64,000 nucleotides of DNA from Bacillus stratosphericus (GTDB lineage: Bacteria > Bacillota > Bacilli > Bacillales > Bacillaceae), in contig NZ_JAIVLB010000004.1 in NCBI RefSeq assembly GCF_020524495.1, positions 1 through 64,000 on the forward strand, written 5' to 3'. The translations under genes were made by a program, and so were the position numbers. Shown here piece after piece: positions 35,492 through 51,414 of the stretch (within the stretch, counting starts at the first letter, position 1; every line of letters begins with the position of its first letter). The notes under the pieces were generated by a model, which was not told where the DNA came from, searched no databases, and saw only the letters and a program-made list of their open reading frames with translations.

Positions 35492-35722
35492 CTAGAACAT
35501 ATAAGGGATTTGTCTTGAGAAATTTAAATAATCTAGGAAGAAATTGCTGACTGCCGATGAGATGGCAATGGTTATGAGCATCATCAGTAATCTTGCCTGA
35601 ACGATTTTCCCTTTTTTAATTAGTGGATCAATATTTACGGCAAGCAATGCCCACCACGTAATAGCAATAAAAAACAGGTGAATCACAATACTTACAATTG
35701 CTTGTTGTCCTACGTCTTCCAT
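35492..35722 (-). CDS. ywzB: YwzB, DUF1146 membrane protein
   Basis: A 76-residue protein with two TM helices: about 9-27 (IVIHLFFIAITWWALLAV) and 43-65, with a short basic loop (KKGK) between. The start at 35722 follows AAAAGGAGGATTCACTAT; the longer frame lacks a ribosome site. This small DUF1146 gene is conserved next to the atp operon and ywmB in Bacillus. Function unknown. Confidence 0.88.
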   Translation of the reverse strand: MEDVGQQAIVSIVIHLFFIAITWWALLAVNIDPLIKKGKIVQARLLMMLITIAISSAVSNFFLDYLNFSRQIPYMF

Positions 35723-35891
35723 ATAGTGAATCCTCCTTTTATTTATTTCTGTTAAGGAAAACTCCCTTTCATTATATCCTCGAAAATCGGAAAGATGAAT
35801 CATTTGGAAAAAAGAGCTACATTTAGTGTGGATCCCCTCTTATGTTGATGCCTAGAAGATGATATACTGCGTGTGGAAGGAGCTGAACATA

Positions 35892-36359
35892 TTGAAAGAT
35901 TCTTTTCCTCACTTTGTTGATTTGTACGGAGAATTGGTTCCCTCATTTGATCATGAATGGGAGGCCATTGCTTTCTACTTTGATTATAGACAGACACAGC
36001 TAGAAGAATTAGCACATTTGTGTCATTTTCATAACATTTCTTTGGATTATTCAGAGGAAAGCCTGTATCAGTTAGAGTCATTATACTTTGATGCGTTTAC
36101 CCAGCAGCTTTTTGCTGAGTGGAAAATGCCAATTGATGCATTAGAAGCGATGATGAGTGTGTATATGGGAGAGGTTGTCATCCGGCATCATTCGTTTGCT
36201 GACTGGGTGGTACGGCCTTATATGGACTCCCCGCATCAATATACCCTTGGTTTGCGCCGAAACGATAAAACGTGGCATAGTACGCAGTTTTGCGAGCACT
36301 TATACCTTGAAAAGCAAGCATCTCATCCTTATGTGTCGATGTATCAGTCTCTACTGTAA
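35892..36359 (+). CDS. ywmA: YwmA family protein
   Basis: A 155-residue soluble protein. The TTG start at 35892 has AAGGAG nine bases upstream and is better than the ATG at 35859, which overlaps that site. Rich in aromatic and acidic residues, with no known motif. It is the only plus-strand gene in this part, convergent with atpC, as in B. subtilis where ywmA sits beside the atp operon. Function unknown. Confidence 0.8.
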   Translation: MKDSFPHFVDLYGELVPSFDHEWEAIAFYFDYRQTQLEELAHLCHFHNISLDYSEESLYQLESLYFDAFTQQLFAEWKMPIDALEAMMSVYMGEVVIRHHSFADWVVRPYMDSPHQYTLGLRRNDKTWHSTQFCEHLYLEKQASHPYVSMYQSLL

Positions 36360-36364
36360 TTCTT

Positions 36365-36403
36365 AAAAAAATCCTTCTTATCAAAATGATAAGAAGGATT
36401 TTC
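36365..36403. terminator. Bidirectional terminator ywmA/atp operon
   Basis: A 15-bp perfect stem (36368-36382 with 36388-36402) with A/T flanks on both sides, between the convergent ywmA and atpC. Confidence 0.95.
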
Positions 36404-36407
36404 TGTT

Positions 36408-36815
<408 letters not shown>

Positions 36816-36827
36816 CTAAGGACCAGA

Positions 36828-38267
<1,440 letters not shown>

Positions 38268-38273
38268 TTATTT

Positions 38274-39158
<885 letters not shown>

Positions 39159-39228
39159 TCAGGAATCCGTGTTCATTTACGTGAAAAGAGAGAAAAAGAG
39201 AATCTTTTTCTCTCGGAAAGATTACTAA

Positions 39229-41295
<2,067 letters not shown>

Positions 41296-41299
<4 letters not shown>

Positions 41300-41817
41300 C
41301 GGCTTTCGCCTGCCTCTTTAAGGTACTCTTGGATCAATTTCTCTTGTGCTTGCTCATCAAGTTCTTTTTCAATCACTTTAGATGCAATTAACACAGATAA
41401 TGATGCAACCTGCTCACGCAGCGCAGCCACAGCTTGTTCTTTTTCTTTCACGATTTCAGTTCTAGCAGACTCTTTCAAGCGCTCTGACTCTTGACGTGCT
41501 GCTTGAATGATGTCTTCTTTTTGTTTCTCACCAAGCTTTTTCGCATTTTCGATGAGTGTATGTGATTCTTCGCGTGCTTCTTTCAATAAGACACGTTGTT
41601 CTTCAAGAAGCTTTTCAGCTTCAACATGCTTTTGTTCAGCACTTGAAATTTCATTTCCAATATAATCTTCACGCTGTTTCATAATCCCTAATAAAGGTTT
41701 AAGCGCAAATTTCTTTAAAAGTGCAAGCAGGATGAGCATCGCAATAAGCTGGAATAAAATATCCCCTGCATTGAGGCTTAAGCCTCCTGCTCCTAAAACC
41801 ACTGGTAACTGAGACAT
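41296..41817 (-). CDS. atpF: ATP synthase b subunit
   Basis: A 173-residue stator. One N-terminal TM helix (about 16-37) is followed by a long, charged coiled-coil rich in E, K, Q and A. The start at 41817 (MSQLPVVLG) matches the family; GGGAG lies 12 bases before. A TTG four codons upstream abuts the ribosome site and is less likely. Confidence 0.95.
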
Positions 41818-41937
41818 TCCGTACGGCAACTCCCTTCTTTAAATAATATGTTAAGAAACAAAACATAAAGGAATGGCGAAGTTTCGAACTAATCTGATCT
41901 TCGCCATTAAAATTCATATTAGAACGCTTCTCACATA

Positions 41938-42165
<228 letters not shown>

Positions 42166-42198
42166 TTAAATTAACGTCCTTTTTGGACTCTCAAATTT

Positions 42199-43324
<1,126 letters not shown>

Positions 43325-43582
43325 TCATCTGACTCCTGATGAAAAATATTGTAAAAAAGGTGATAAATGGTGATGAAAAATGCGTAGAAGACGCTTATGA
43401 TAAGCCGTCCTGTCGAAAAAAATCAATCACCCATCGGTCTAATTGCACAATCAGACTTGTAATCTTTAGATCTATGGGATTCTGCTTCATTCGCTGATAC
43501 AAACCCCGATAATTAAAGGGTTCACAATGAGGATTAGTAGAGTGCTATAGGCTATGAAAACCTTACCATAATACCCTCGTTT
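43325..43582 (-). other. Long 5' leader of the atp operon
   Basis: About 250 transcribed bases between the predicted promoter and atpI, containing no ORF with a credible ribosome site. No strong hairpin followed by T was seen. The 43612-43770 stretch between promoter and upp terminator also holds no recognisable gene. Confidence 0.5.
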
Positions 43583-43611
43583 AGCATACAATAGCGTCTA
43601 TGATGTGTCAA
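43583..43611 (-). promoter_or_regulatory. SigA promoter of the atp operon
   Basis: On the minus strand a perfect TTGACA (43611-43606), a 17-base spacer and TATGCT (43588-43583). It is the best promoter between upp and atpI. Confidence 0.8.
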
Positions 43612-43770
43612 TCGGTTAAAAGTTAAAAAACTTTTCTATACGGATAGAGCACACAAAATGTTCACAATTTCATCAAACTTTAGGAGAGATGTGACTTTCA
43701 TTGAAAAAATGTTAATGTTCAGTATACATGATTTTTTTAAATACGATATCAACCGTTTCTCATATTTTTC

Positions 43771-43806
43771 AAAAAAAGCCCCGCATGCATGTTTGCATGT
43801 GGGCTT
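43771..43806 (-). terminator. Terminator of upp
   Basis: AGCCC..CATGCA pairs with TGCATG..GGGCT, with one internal mismatch, followed by seven T on the minus strand. Confidence 0.85.
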
Positions 43807-43820
43807 CTATATACATAATC

Positions 43821-44450
43821 TTATTTTGTTCCATACATACGGTCACCAGCATCACCAAGGCCTGGGATGATGTAACCTTTCTCGTTCAATTTCTCATCTA
43901 ATGCTGCAATGTAGATGTCAACATCTGGATGATGTTTTTGCATTTCTTCAACACCTTCAGGGGCAGCAATCAGACACATGAAGCGAATGTTTTTCGCACC
44001 GCGTTTTTTCAGGCTGTTTAACGCTTCAACTGCCGATCCACCAGTTGCAAGCATTGGGTCTACTACGATAAACTCACGCTCTTCCACATCAGATGGAAGC
44101 TTCACATAATATTCAACAGGCTTTAATGTCTTTGGATCACGATATAAACCGACATGTCCCACTTTAGCAGCTGGAATGAGTTTCAAAATCCCGTCTACCA
44201 TTCCAAGACCTGCTCTTAAAATTGGCACAACACCGAGTTTTTTCCCTGAGATCACGTTTGATTTAGCTACTTGTACAGGTGTTTCTACATCCACCTCTTC
44301 AAGCGGTAAGTCTCTTGTGATTTCAAATGCCATTAACGTGGCGACTTCATCCACTAGCTCTCTAAATTCTTTTGTTCCTGTATGAACGTCACGAATATAT
44401 GTAAGTTTGTGCTGAATAAGCGGGTGATCAAATACATAAACCTTTGCCAC
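43821..44450 (-). CDS. upp: Uracil phosphoribosyltransferase
   Basis: A 209-residue salvage enzyme that makes UMP from uracil and PRPP. The PRPP loop is [12 protein letters not shown] near residue 129 and the uracil-binding end is [17 protein letters not shown]. The GTG at 44450 gives the family start M(A)KVYVFDHPL and exact length; AAAGGAG lies 12 bases upstream. Confidence 0.97.
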   Translation of the reverse strand: MAKVYVFDHPLIQHKLTYIRDVHTGTKEFRELVDEVATLMAFEITRDLPLEEVDVETPVQVAKSNVISGKKLGVVPILRAGLGMVDGILKLIPAAKVGHVGLYRDPKTLKPVEYYVKLPSDVEEREFIVVDPMLATGGSAVEALNSLKKRGAKNIRFMCLIAAPEGVEEMQKHHPDVDIYIAALDEKLNEKGYIIPGLGDAGDRMYGTK

Positions 44451-44553
44451 TGCTAGGTACAACTCCTTTTCTGTCATCTTCCGGTGAACTTTGCACACTT
44501 CTTACAATTCTACATAAAAAGACACCATCTTTCAATATGATTCGCAAATCCCA

Positions 44554-44589
44554 CAAAAAAACCCACATGCCAAAAACAGGCAAATGGGT
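44554..44589 (-). terminator. Terminator of glyA
   Basis: ACCCATTTGCC pairs with GGCATGTGGGT (one mismatch), followed by seven T on the minus strand, eight bases past the glyA stop. Confidence 0.85.
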
Positions 44590-44596
44590 CTACTTT

Positions 44597-45844
44597 TTAA
44601 TAATCTAATTCTTTATATAGAGGGAAACGAGCAGTCAGATCAGACACACGCTTTTTCGCCTCTGCTAATTTCTCTTCATCTTCATGATGTTTAAGAGCAA
44701 GCGCAATAATGGAACCAACTTCCTTCATTGCTTTTTGATCGAATCCGCGGCTTGTCACTGCGGCTGTACCTACACGTACACCACTTGTGACGAATGGCTT
44801 CTCTGGATCATAAGGAATCGCATTTTTATTCACTGTGATACCAATTTCATCAAGAATGTTTTCTGCAATTTTTCCTGTAATGCCAAGAGAGCGCAAGTCG
44901 ATAAGAACAAGATGGTTATCTGTTCCACCAGATACAAGCTGAATGTCTTCAGATAAAAGTGTTTCAGCTAGTTGTTTTGCGTTATCAATCACGTTTTGTG
45001 CATATGTTTTGAAATCTCCGTTCAATACTTCACCGAAAGAAACAGCTTTTGCAGAGATGACATGCATCAGTGGCCCACCTTGAATACCAGGGAAGATCGA
45101 TTTGTCGATCTTTTTACCAAACTCTTCACGGCATAGGATCATTCCGCCGCGAGGTCCGCGTAATGTTTTGTGTGTTGTTGTTGTCACAAAATCTGCGTAA
45201 GGAACTGGGTTTGGATGAAGACCTACTGCAACAAGACCGGCAATGTGAGCCATGTCGACCATAAAGTAAGCACCGACTTCATCAGCAATTTCACGGAACT
45301 TTTTGAAGTCAATTTGACGTGGGTATGCACTCGCACCTGCAACGATTAGTTTCGGCTTATGCTCGCGTGCTTTTTCAAGTACATCTTGATAGTCAATATG
45401 CTGCGTTTCTTTATCTACACCATATTCCACAAAGTTGTACTGTACCCCGCTAAAGTTCACAGGGCTTCCGTGTGTTAAATGCCCACCATGAGATAAGTTC
45501 ATGCCTAGCACTGTATCGCCGTGCTCAAGAATCGTAAAGTAAACGGCCATATTCGCTTGAGCACCCGAGTGAGGCTGTACGTTCACATACTCAGCACCAA
45601 AAATCTCTTTTGCGCGATCACGTGCGATATCTTCTACAACGTCTACATGTTCACAGCCACCATAATAGCGTTTTCCAGGGTAGCCCTCAGCATATTTGTT
45701 TGTTAAGACAGAACCCTGTGCTTCCATGACTGCTTCGCTTACAAAGTTTTCTGATGCAATTAATTCGATTTTGTCCTGCTGGCGTTTCCGCTCTAGTTGA
45801 ATTGCTTTGAATACTTGTGCGTCTTGCTCAGGTAAATGTTTCAT
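44597..45844 (-). CDS. glyA: Serine hydroxymethyltransferase
   Basis: A 415-residue PLP enzyme interconverting serine and glycine and charging tetrahydrofolate with one carbon. The PLP-lysine motif [14 protein letters not shown] lies near residue 222, and the substrate motif ANMAVYF near the N-terminal third. The start at 45844 follows GGAGAGGATTTCGCTG; the 19 upstream codons in frame are not family-like. A possible PurR site lies in the promoter region. Confidence 0.97.
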   Translation of the reverse strand: MKHLPEQDAQVFKAIQLERKRQQDKIELIASENFVSEAVMEAQGSVLTNKYAEGYPGKRYYGGCEHVDVVEDIARDRAKEIFGAEYVNVQPHSGAQANMAVYFTILEHGDTVLGMNLSHGGHLTHGSPVNFSGVQYNFVEYGVDKETQHIDYQDVLEKAREHKPKLIVAGASAYPRQIDFKKFREIADEVGAYFMVDMAHIAGLVAVGLHPNPVPYADFVTTTTHKTLRGPRGGMILCREEFGKKIDKSIFPGIQGGPLMHVISAKAVSFGEVLNGDFKTYAQNVIDNAKQLAETLLSEDIQLVSGGTDNHLVLIDLRSLGITGKIAENILDEIGITVNKNAIPYDPEKPFVTSGVRVGTAAVTSRGFDQKAMKEVGSIIALALKHHEDEEKLAEAKKRVSDLTARFPLYKELDY

Positions 45845-45954
45845 CAGCGAAATCCTCTCCAATCTATTTCCATTCGATGTTTTCACCATCTCATTGTACA
45901 CGGTTTTTGAGTAAAATGTAAAATTTTTTTTGGTAAATCGACTTCTTTTTTATG

Positions 45955-45969
45955 AAAAACCGAATATTC
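45955..45969. promoter_or_regulatory. Possible PurR box upstream of glyA
   Basis: AAAAACCGAATATTC resembles one PurBox half (AWWWCCGAACWWT). glyA is PurR-regulated in B. subtilis. I could not find a clear inverted second box at 16-17 bases, so this is tentative. Confidence 0.25.
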
Positions 45970-46020
45970 AAGTGGTAAATCGTCTTTATCATTCAACATT
46001 ATATTAGAAATATATCCGAG

Positions 46021-46560
46021 CTATGAACTTGTATAAACCGCCCGTTCTCCGCCAATCAGCTTCGGACGTGTTTTCGCAAACGACACATGTGCTTGTCCTA
46101 ATTGATGACGACTGAGGCGGACAGGAACAGCTACTCGCTTTAAGTGCATTCCGATCAATGTATCGCCGATATCAATTCCTGCATGCGCCTCAATGGATTC
46201 AACTAACACAGGGTGTTCCATTTGCTGATACGCATAAGCTGCCATAGAACCACCCGCCTTACAAACAGGGACCGCTGCCACAATCTCTAATTGAAGGCGA
46301 CAAGCCACCTCTTCCTCAACGACGAGGGCACGATTCAGATGCTCGCAGCATTGGAATGCCAGCTCAATTCCGGTCTCTTGCCTTAGCTGATTCAGCTCTT
46401 GATAGATCGCTTCAGCAATTTGATCACTTCCTGCTGTACCTATATGTTCCCCAGCGACTTCCGACGTACTGCAGCCAATCACTAAGCTCTGTCCCTCACG
46501 CAGTTCGACTGTTTGGTGAAACTCTTTTAACATTTCAAGCCATTCTTGACCAATGTTCAT
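46021..46560 (-). CDS. ywlG: YwlG family protein (UPF0340/DUF436)
   Basis: A 179-residue protein of the DUF436 family. Conserved stretches include [34 protein letters not shown] and [21 protein letters not shown]. Cysteine-rich conserved loops suggest ligand or metal binding, but the function is unknown. It lies between rpiB and glyA with 12 bases to rpiB and is probably co-transcribed. Confidence 0.9.
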   Translation of the reverse strand: MNIGQEWLEMLKEFHQTVELREGQSLVIGCSTSEVAGEHIGTAGSDQIAEAIYQELNQLRQETGIELAFQCCEHLNRALVVEEEVACRLQLEIVAAVPVCKAGGSMAAYAYQQMEHPVLVESIEAHAGIDIGDTLIGMHLKRVAVPVRLSRHQLGQAHVSFAKTRPKLIGGERAVYTSS

Positions 46561-46572
46561 GTTAAGCGCTCC

Positions 46573-47022
46573 TTATAGATGCTTTTCTTCATAATCAGCG
46601 ATTTTACCAATCCGCACAGCATGGCGTCCTGCAGTAAATTCTGTCGCTAGCCAAATGTGTGCGATTTCTCTTGCCAATCCCGGTCCAATCACACGTTCTC
46701 CCATTGCAAGAACGTTTGTATCATTATGTTCTCTAGTTGCCTTCGCGCTAAACGTATCATGTGCTAGTGCACAGCGAATGCCTTTCACTTTATTAGCTGA
46801 AATGCTCATGCCAATGCCTGTCCCGCAAATTAAAATGCCACGGTCGACTTCTCCGTTTGCCACCATATCGGCCACAGGAAAAGCATAATCTGGGTAGTCT
46901 ACAGAACCTGATCCACATTCACAACCCATATCAATGTATTCAATCTTTAATTCATCCATCAGTTGTTTGATTTCTTCACGAATCTTCGTTCCGCCGTGAT
47001 CGGATGCAATGGCTACTTTCAT
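46573..47022 (-). CDS. rpiB: Ribose-5-phosphate isomerase B
   Basis: A 149-residue RpiB/LacAB isomerase linking ribose 5-phosphate and ribulose 5-phosphate. N-terminal MKVAIASDHGG and catalytic Cys66 in ILICGTGIGMSI, with the DTFSAKATREHNDTNVL segment lining the site. The start at 47022 gives the family length; 15 upstream codons in frame are spurious. Confidence 0.94.
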   Translation of the reverse strand: MKVAIASDHGGTKIREEIKQLMDELKIEYIDMGCECGSGSVDYPDYAFPVADMVANGEVDRGILICGTGIGMSISANKVKGIRCALAHDTFSAKATREHNDTNVLAMGERVIGPGLAREIAHIWLATEFTAGRHAVRIGKIADYEEKHL

Positions 47023-47117
47023 CGCGCAATTCCTCCTAAGGGTGAGTTGATCTTTCGTGTCTTCCATTCAATCTTTTATTCACAGTTATATTTTAACCTC
47101 TGCCTAGTCATTTGCAA

Positions 47118-47150
47118 ACAAAAGCAGAAAAACCGTTTACGCAACGGTTT
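47118..47150 (-). terminator. Terminator of ywlE
   Basis: AAACCGTT (47150-47143) pairs with AACGGTTT (47137-47130), then TTCTGCTTTT on the minus strand. Confidence 0.8.
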
Positions 47151-47164
47151 AACAGGTTGTCCAT

Positions 47165-47623
47165 TTATGAGGATGTCCTATCCTGTTTAAATTTCTCAGC
47201 AAGCTGATACAGCAATGCTTCTAGTTCATCACGTGTTTCCTGGTAAATGGAAAGACTTCCTCCAAAAGGATCAGATACATCACCTTCTGTCCCTGTCGCA
47301 AATTCCTTTAATGTGAAAATCTTCTCTTGTGCATCTGCAAATTGCTCGACAATCAACTGTTTATGCTGAATTGTCATGGTAAAGACATAATCGGCTTCGT
47401 GAAGGAGATTTTCTGTCAGTTTTGACGATGAGTGATTGAGTGGAATGCTTTTCTCAAATAATGCTTCGACCGCTTGTGGAGAAGCCTTTCCTGCACCAGA
47501 GACAAAGATACCCGCAGATTTTACAGTTACTCTCAAACCTTTTTCATTAGCAATCGAAGCAAAAAGGGCTTGAGCCATCGGACTTCTGCATGTATTCCCA
47601 GTACAAACAAATAAGATATTCAT
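47165..47623 (-). CDS. ywlE: Protein-arginine phosphatase YwlE
   Basis: A 152-residue low-molecular-weight phosphatase that reverses McsB arginine phosphorylation, which marks proteins for ClpCP. The P-loop CTGNTCRSP has nucleophile Cys7 and Arg13; Thr11 is the residue that selects phosphoarginine over phosphotyrosine in this family. The general acid is Asp118 (SDPFGGS). Length fits. Confidence 0.93.
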   Translation of the reverse strand: MNILFVCTGNTCRSPMAQALFASIANEKGLRVTVKSAGIFVSGAGKASPQAVEALFEKSIPLNHSSSKLTENLLHEADYVFTMTIQHKQLIVEQFADAQEKIFTLKEFATGTEGDVSDPFGGSLSIYQETRDELEALLYQLAEKFKQDRTSS

Positions 47624-47682
47624 CTTTCGCCCTCCTTTTCTTCTATTATATAGGATTTCATTCTACTATGTAAGGAGACTGT

Positions 47683-48237
47683 CTATAGCGGAAATATTAA
47701 TTTGAGACCAAAGGCTAGTAAAATGAGACCGCCAAGCGCCCCGCTATATGAACCGACCCATGAATGAACCTGTTTACCAAGTAATAATCCGATCCATGTA
47801 AGCATCATACTAAAAAAGCCAAACAATAAAATGGTCATCAACACCCGAGATCCATAAATCCCTAGACTTAAACCAACAGAGAAACTGTCTAAGCTCACAC
47901 TTGTCGCAAAAAGGACGAGACGGGCCCCAACAGGCGCAATAAATGGTTCATCCTCTTTTCGGATAGAGGAAATGATCATTTGCACCCCTAGCACTAAAAG
48001 CAGCGCTCCACCGATATAGGTTGAAAGGAGACCGAGCCACCCAGATAAAGGCTGACCTGTCAGCATGCCAACAAGCGGCATAAGCATATGAAATATTCCA
48101 ATTACAAGTCCAATATAAATAATCTGGCGGAATCTCAGCCGAATCATCCCCATGCCAAGTCCAACCGAAAAGGCATCCATCCCAAGTGCAAAAGCCATGA
48201 TACTGAGCGTAAGCAATTCGCCAGCTAGTTCATTCAT
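47683..48237 (-). CDS. mntP: Manganese efflux pump MntP
   Basis: A 184-residue membrane exporter with six TM helices. The two inverted halves each carry the MntP aspartate motif: [12 protein letters not shown] near residue 17 and [12 protein letters not shown] near 110. The start at 48237 follows AAGGGGGAATTAC. No yybP-type manganese riboswitch was seen in the 60-base leader. Confidence 0.9.
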   Translation of the reverse strand: MNELAGELLTLSIMAFALGMDAFSVGLGMGMIRLRFRQIIYIGLVIGIFHMLMPLVGMLTGQPLSGWLGLLSTYIGGALLLVLGVQMIISSIRKEDEPFIAPVGARLVLFATSVSLDSFSVGLSLGIYGSRVLMTILLFGFFSMMLTWIGLLLGKQVHSWVGSYSGALGGLILLAFGLKLIFPL

Positions 48238-48297
48238 GTAATTCCCCCTTGGACACGCATTCTCCTTTAACCTATGTTTGTCCAAAAAAGGTTAGAA

Positions 48298-49350
48298 CTA
48301 GTTGAACGAAGAGAGTGTACGCCCTCCTGAAGCTTTTTGAAGACGGTTCATAATCGCAGCACCAACGCCCTGCTCTGAAAAAGCTTCTGAAATGATCAAG
48401 TCTACATCCGTTACATCAAATTGTCTAAGCACACGATATAAGTTTGCAGCGACGGTTTCAGGCTTTTCTCTCCATCCACAGCTATAAACAACATCTGCCG
48501 TAAACAACGTTTTCTTTTCTTCGGTTGTCAGCACACCAACTTTTTGACCCTCAGCCTGATACTTCTGAATGTGACGCTGCATCTCTTCATCACTTCCATG
48601 AAAAATATACATATGCGCTTCAGGTGCATAATGTGTGTATTTCATCCCTGGAGATACTGGCGCCTCGTGCTTTTTCGTTAACCCTGGGTCGACTCTGACT
48701 GTCCCTACTACCTCTTCTAACGCTTCTTTTGTCAAACCGCCCGGCCTTAAGATCACTGGAATCTCGTCTACACAGGATACAACAGTTGATTCCACGCCAA
48801 TACAAGTGGAACCGCCATCGACAATTCCAGCAATTCTTCCATCCAGATCACTTGCTACATGGTCAGCTTGTGTCGGAGAAGGTTTCCCCGACCGATTGGC
48901 ACTTGGTGCGGCAATTGGCAGTCCAGCTACACGGATGAGTTCAAGCGCAATGGAATGATCGGGCATTCTCACGCCAACTGTGGATAAACCTGCTGTGACC
49001 TGCTTTGATAAAGTGCCCGGCTTACATGGGAGAACAATGGTTAAGTCACCTGGCCAAAAAGCAGCCATCAACGCCTTCGCTTTTTCATTTTCTATTAGCG
49101 CAAATTCATGAAGCTGTTGAACTTCCGCAATGTGGACAATCAACGGATTATCACTTGGACGCCCTTTCGCTTCATAAATTTTCATAACGGCCTCTGTCTC
49201 TTTCGCATTTGCCCCTAGTCCATAAACAGTCTCTGTCGGGAAAGCGACAACTTCGTTTTGCTGCAACAGCAAGGCTGCTTGTTCAATTTGTGGATAGTAT
49301 GTAGATAAATCCTTTTTTAAATCCACAGACCATCTTTTTGTATTTAACAT
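48298..49350 (-). CDS. ywlC: Threonylcarbamoyl-AMP synthase (Sua5/YwlC)
   Basis: A 350-residue Sua5-type enzyme that makes threonylcarbamoyl-AMP for tRNA t6A37. N-terminal YrdC domain (about 20-205: FPTETVYGLGANA, KGRPSDNPLIVHI, PIAAPSANRSGKPSPT) plus the longer Sua5 C-terminal domain (235-345) that follows the SPGMKYTHYAPE linker. Complete by length. Confidence 0.94.
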   Translation of the reverse strand: MLNTKRWSVDLKKDLSTYYPQIEQAALLLQQNEVVAFPTETVYGLGANAKETEAVMKIYEAKGRPSDNPLIVHIAEVQQLHEFALIENEKAKALMAAFWPGDLTIVLPCKPGTLSKQVTAGLSTVGVRMPDHSIALELIRVAGLPIAAPSANRSGKPSPTQADHVASDLDGRIAGIVDGGSTCIGVESTVVSCVDEIPVILRPGGLTKEALEEVVGTVRVDPGLTKKHEAPVSPGMKYTHYAPEAHMYIFHGSDEEMQRHIQKYQAEGQKVGVLTTEEKKTLFTADVVYSCGWREKPETVAANLYRVLRQFDVTDVDLIISEAFSEQGVGAAIMNRLQKASGGRTLSSFN

Positions 49351-49428
49351 CAGACAAACTCCTTTTAAAAAAGATAAAACTGTTGATATATCTCAATTAT
49401 CCTTTTGAAAGTATAAAAGATGATGCTC

Positions 49429-49471
49429 AATAAAACAAGCGTTGTCCACAATTTGTGGATAACGCTTGTTT
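49429..49471 (-). terminator. Terminator of ywlB
   Basis: A long stem: AACAAGCGTTATCCAC pairs with GTGGACAACGCTTGTT with one mismatch, then TTTATTG on the minus strand. It lies 38 bases past the ywlB stop. Confidence 0.85.
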
Positions 49472-49509
49472 AACAGTGGATAAGTATGTGTATAAATCCG
49501 TTTGTTTGA

Positions 49510-49953
49510 TTAACTACTCTTTTTTTGCAGCACCACAGCCTGTTTTTTCCCCAGTGACTCCTTTGCATGTGTAGATACCCACACGCTATCCGGAATTTCT
49601 TCTAATAGTGAGAAACCCATTAATGCTAAAAAATCATGTGAGGACGAATGGTTGGCTACGACATAAAAGGTATCCACACCTCGTTTTTCCCCCAATGTTT
49701 GTACACTTTGAAACAAAGAAACAATGTGTCCCTGACCGAGTTTATCTGATATGACAAGTGACCTGAGTAACCCCTCATGTTCATTGAGCTGTTCAAGGCC
49801 TAAGCTTCCTGCCAGCTTCCCGTCAGCATCTTCCATGACAACAAATGCCGTACGCTCTGCAATCGTCACCCCGCCCTTGGCTTGTCCTTTTTCAAGAAAA
49901 GCATTGATAGCTGGGACATCTTCTTCTGTGGCCATTCTTAATTGATAATACAT
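49510..49953 (-). CDS. ywlB: GNAT acetyltransferase YwlB
   Basis: A 147-residue protein of the ArgA/GNAT type. Acetyl-CoA site region RSLVISDKLGQGHIVSLF near residue 65 (core of motif A, rather divergent), then TFYVVANHSSSHDFLALMGF. The divergent motif makes the substrate, and even activity, uncertain. It sits between spoIIR and ywlC as in B. subtilis. Confidence 0.82.
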   Translation of the reverse strand: MYYQLRMATEEDVPAINAFLEKGQAKGGVTIAERTAFVVMEDADGKLAGSLGLEQLNEHEGLLRSLVISDKLGQGHIVSLFQSVQTLGEKRGVDTFYVVANHSSSHDFLALMGFSLLEEIPDSVWVSTHAKESLGKKQAVVLQKKSS

Positions 49954-50019
49954 GCTTTCACCTCTTTTTGATCTCTTACTTCAACTCTATGAGGCAAAAA
50001 CAGATTTATACCAATTGTT

Positions 50020-50676
50020 TTAAGAGAAAAGACTAGAGACCCATTCGAACAGAAAGAACTTCACTTCTCCAGTCTCTTCTTTCTCTTCTTTCACCACTTC
50101 ATTCACAGACTCATCTGTTTGCTGCTCTGCCCCCTTGGCTTCATCATCCCCTTCTGGCGATGCAATGGCTTCTCCATTTGAAAAGTCGATAAAGCAAAGA
50201 GGTGGGAATAACACACACCACCAATTGGCTCCATCCCCTTCTCCTAACGTAATCAAAATGGCTTCATATTTCCCAGCAGGATAGACGAAATTTCCATAAA
50301 GCTTTGTTGGAAAAGAAGCTTTTTGAAAATTGACCGATACCGATTGATCAATATGTTGTTCTTTCAATTTTGTTTTGGCGATACGATTGATTTCAGGTAG
50401 CTTTGAACGAATGACATGTCTCGCTTCATCAATGGATGTCAGGTCTTTGACCCACTCAGTGATATTGGCATTGACCTCATCACGAATGCTTCTTTTCACA
50501 TCTTGATCCGCTGAACGATCACTATTCGCTAAAATGCGTAAACGAATCGCTTCATCTGGTATCACAACAGGCTGGTTTGCAGAAGCAGTCGCTGTCTCCT
50601 CTCGTCCAAGGTTTGCAAAAGCCCCACATAATAATAGGAATATATAAAGACAAATTATCATTTTACTTTTGAACAT
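50020..50676 (-). CDS. spoIIR: Sporulation signalling protein SpoIIR
   Basis: A 218-residue protein secreted from the forespore; it triggers SpoIIGA to process pro-SigE in the mother cell. N-terminal signal/anchor (5-22) precedes the SpoIIR domain (from IPDEAIRLRILANSD to WWCVLFPPLCFID). The tail is acidic and poorly conserved (EGDDEAKGAEQQ...). The start at 50676 follows GGGGGAG; the upstream frame adds no signal. Confidence 0.93.
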   Translation of the reverse strand: MFKSKMIICLYIFLLLCGAFANLGREETATASANQPVVIPDEAIRLRILANSDRSADQDVKRSIRDEVNANITEWVKDLTSIDEARHVIRSKLPEINRIAKTKLKEQHIDQSVSVNFQKASFPTKLYGNFVYPAGKYEAILITLGEGDGANWWCVLFPPLCFIDFSNGEAIASPEGDDEAKGAEQQTDESVNEVVKEEKEETGEVKFFLFEWVSSLFS

Positions 50677-50766
50677 GTTGTGTTCTCCCCCACTTTTTTT
50701 CTTCGCTACAAACATTGTGTCCAGGAAATTTATCTCTTAAACAGCAAAAATGATTTTTTTAATAGA

Positions 50767-51294
50767 TTATGAGTCAAATGAAAAAAGCCGTTCCATTTCA
50801 GAACGACTTTGGAGTGAGGATTGGTAGTCAGAGGGATATAGTCTCCCGTCCCAATCTCGGCTGATTTTTAAACCTGATTCTGTTTGGATGACCGTCATTT
50901 GCCCTTTTTTCTCGATTTCTTTTTTGACCTTTCCTTTTTGATCAATAAATTGAATCGTCATTTCATAATCAAATTCAATTCTGTCATCACTTTCATCAGA
51001 AGGCGTAAACGTAATATTCTTCAGCTCAATTTGACAATCTTGATCCTCAGCTGCTTCTAAAACACTTGGGAACATGCTGTCTTGTGTATATTCCTGATAT
51101 TCATGCTCGGTTAAATAATACTTTAACTTCTCCTTCATGTCAGATAGGTCATCCGTTCGATTCACTGTGTATTGTGCTTTTTTATAGCTTTCTCCAAATG
51201 CTGCTGCCTCTTTTTTAAAGCTAGGTTTACCGCAAGCACTCACAATCAATAGTACACCGACGATGACCAACACCATCGCATACCTTCTGTTCAC
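50767..51294 (-). CDS. Predicted lipoprotein of unknown function
   Basis: A 175-residue protein with a short signal peptide and lipobox LIVSAC (Cys21), so anchored outside the membrane. The rest is charged alpha/beta sequence (EIEKKGQMTV, ISRDWDGRLY). It occupies the place of B. subtilis ywlA or ywkF between spoIIR and prmC, but I cannot tell which. Position beside spoIIR hints at, but does not prove, a sporulation link. Confidence 0.7.
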   Translation of the reverse strand: MNRRYAMVLVIVGVLLIVSACGKPSFKKEAAAFGESYKKAQYTVNRTDDLSDMKEKLKYYLTEHEYQEYTQDSMFPSVLEAAEDQDCQIELKNITFTPSDESDDRIEFDYEMTIQFIDQKGKVKKEIEKKGQMTVIQTESGLKISRDWDGRLYPSDYQSSLQSRSEMERLFSFDS

Positions 51295-51414
51295 ACCATT
51301 CGCTCCTTCAAAACAAATTTATGTAAAAACATCATGATCAGAATGTTCATTCTTATGTATATACGTTTCTCTTTTACCATAAGTTTCATCTTTACATAAT
51401 AAAATAGTCCGACT

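Noticed and set aside
48238-48300. yybP-type manganese riboswitch before mntP
   Set aside because: The leader is about 60 bases and lacks the conserved junction elements.
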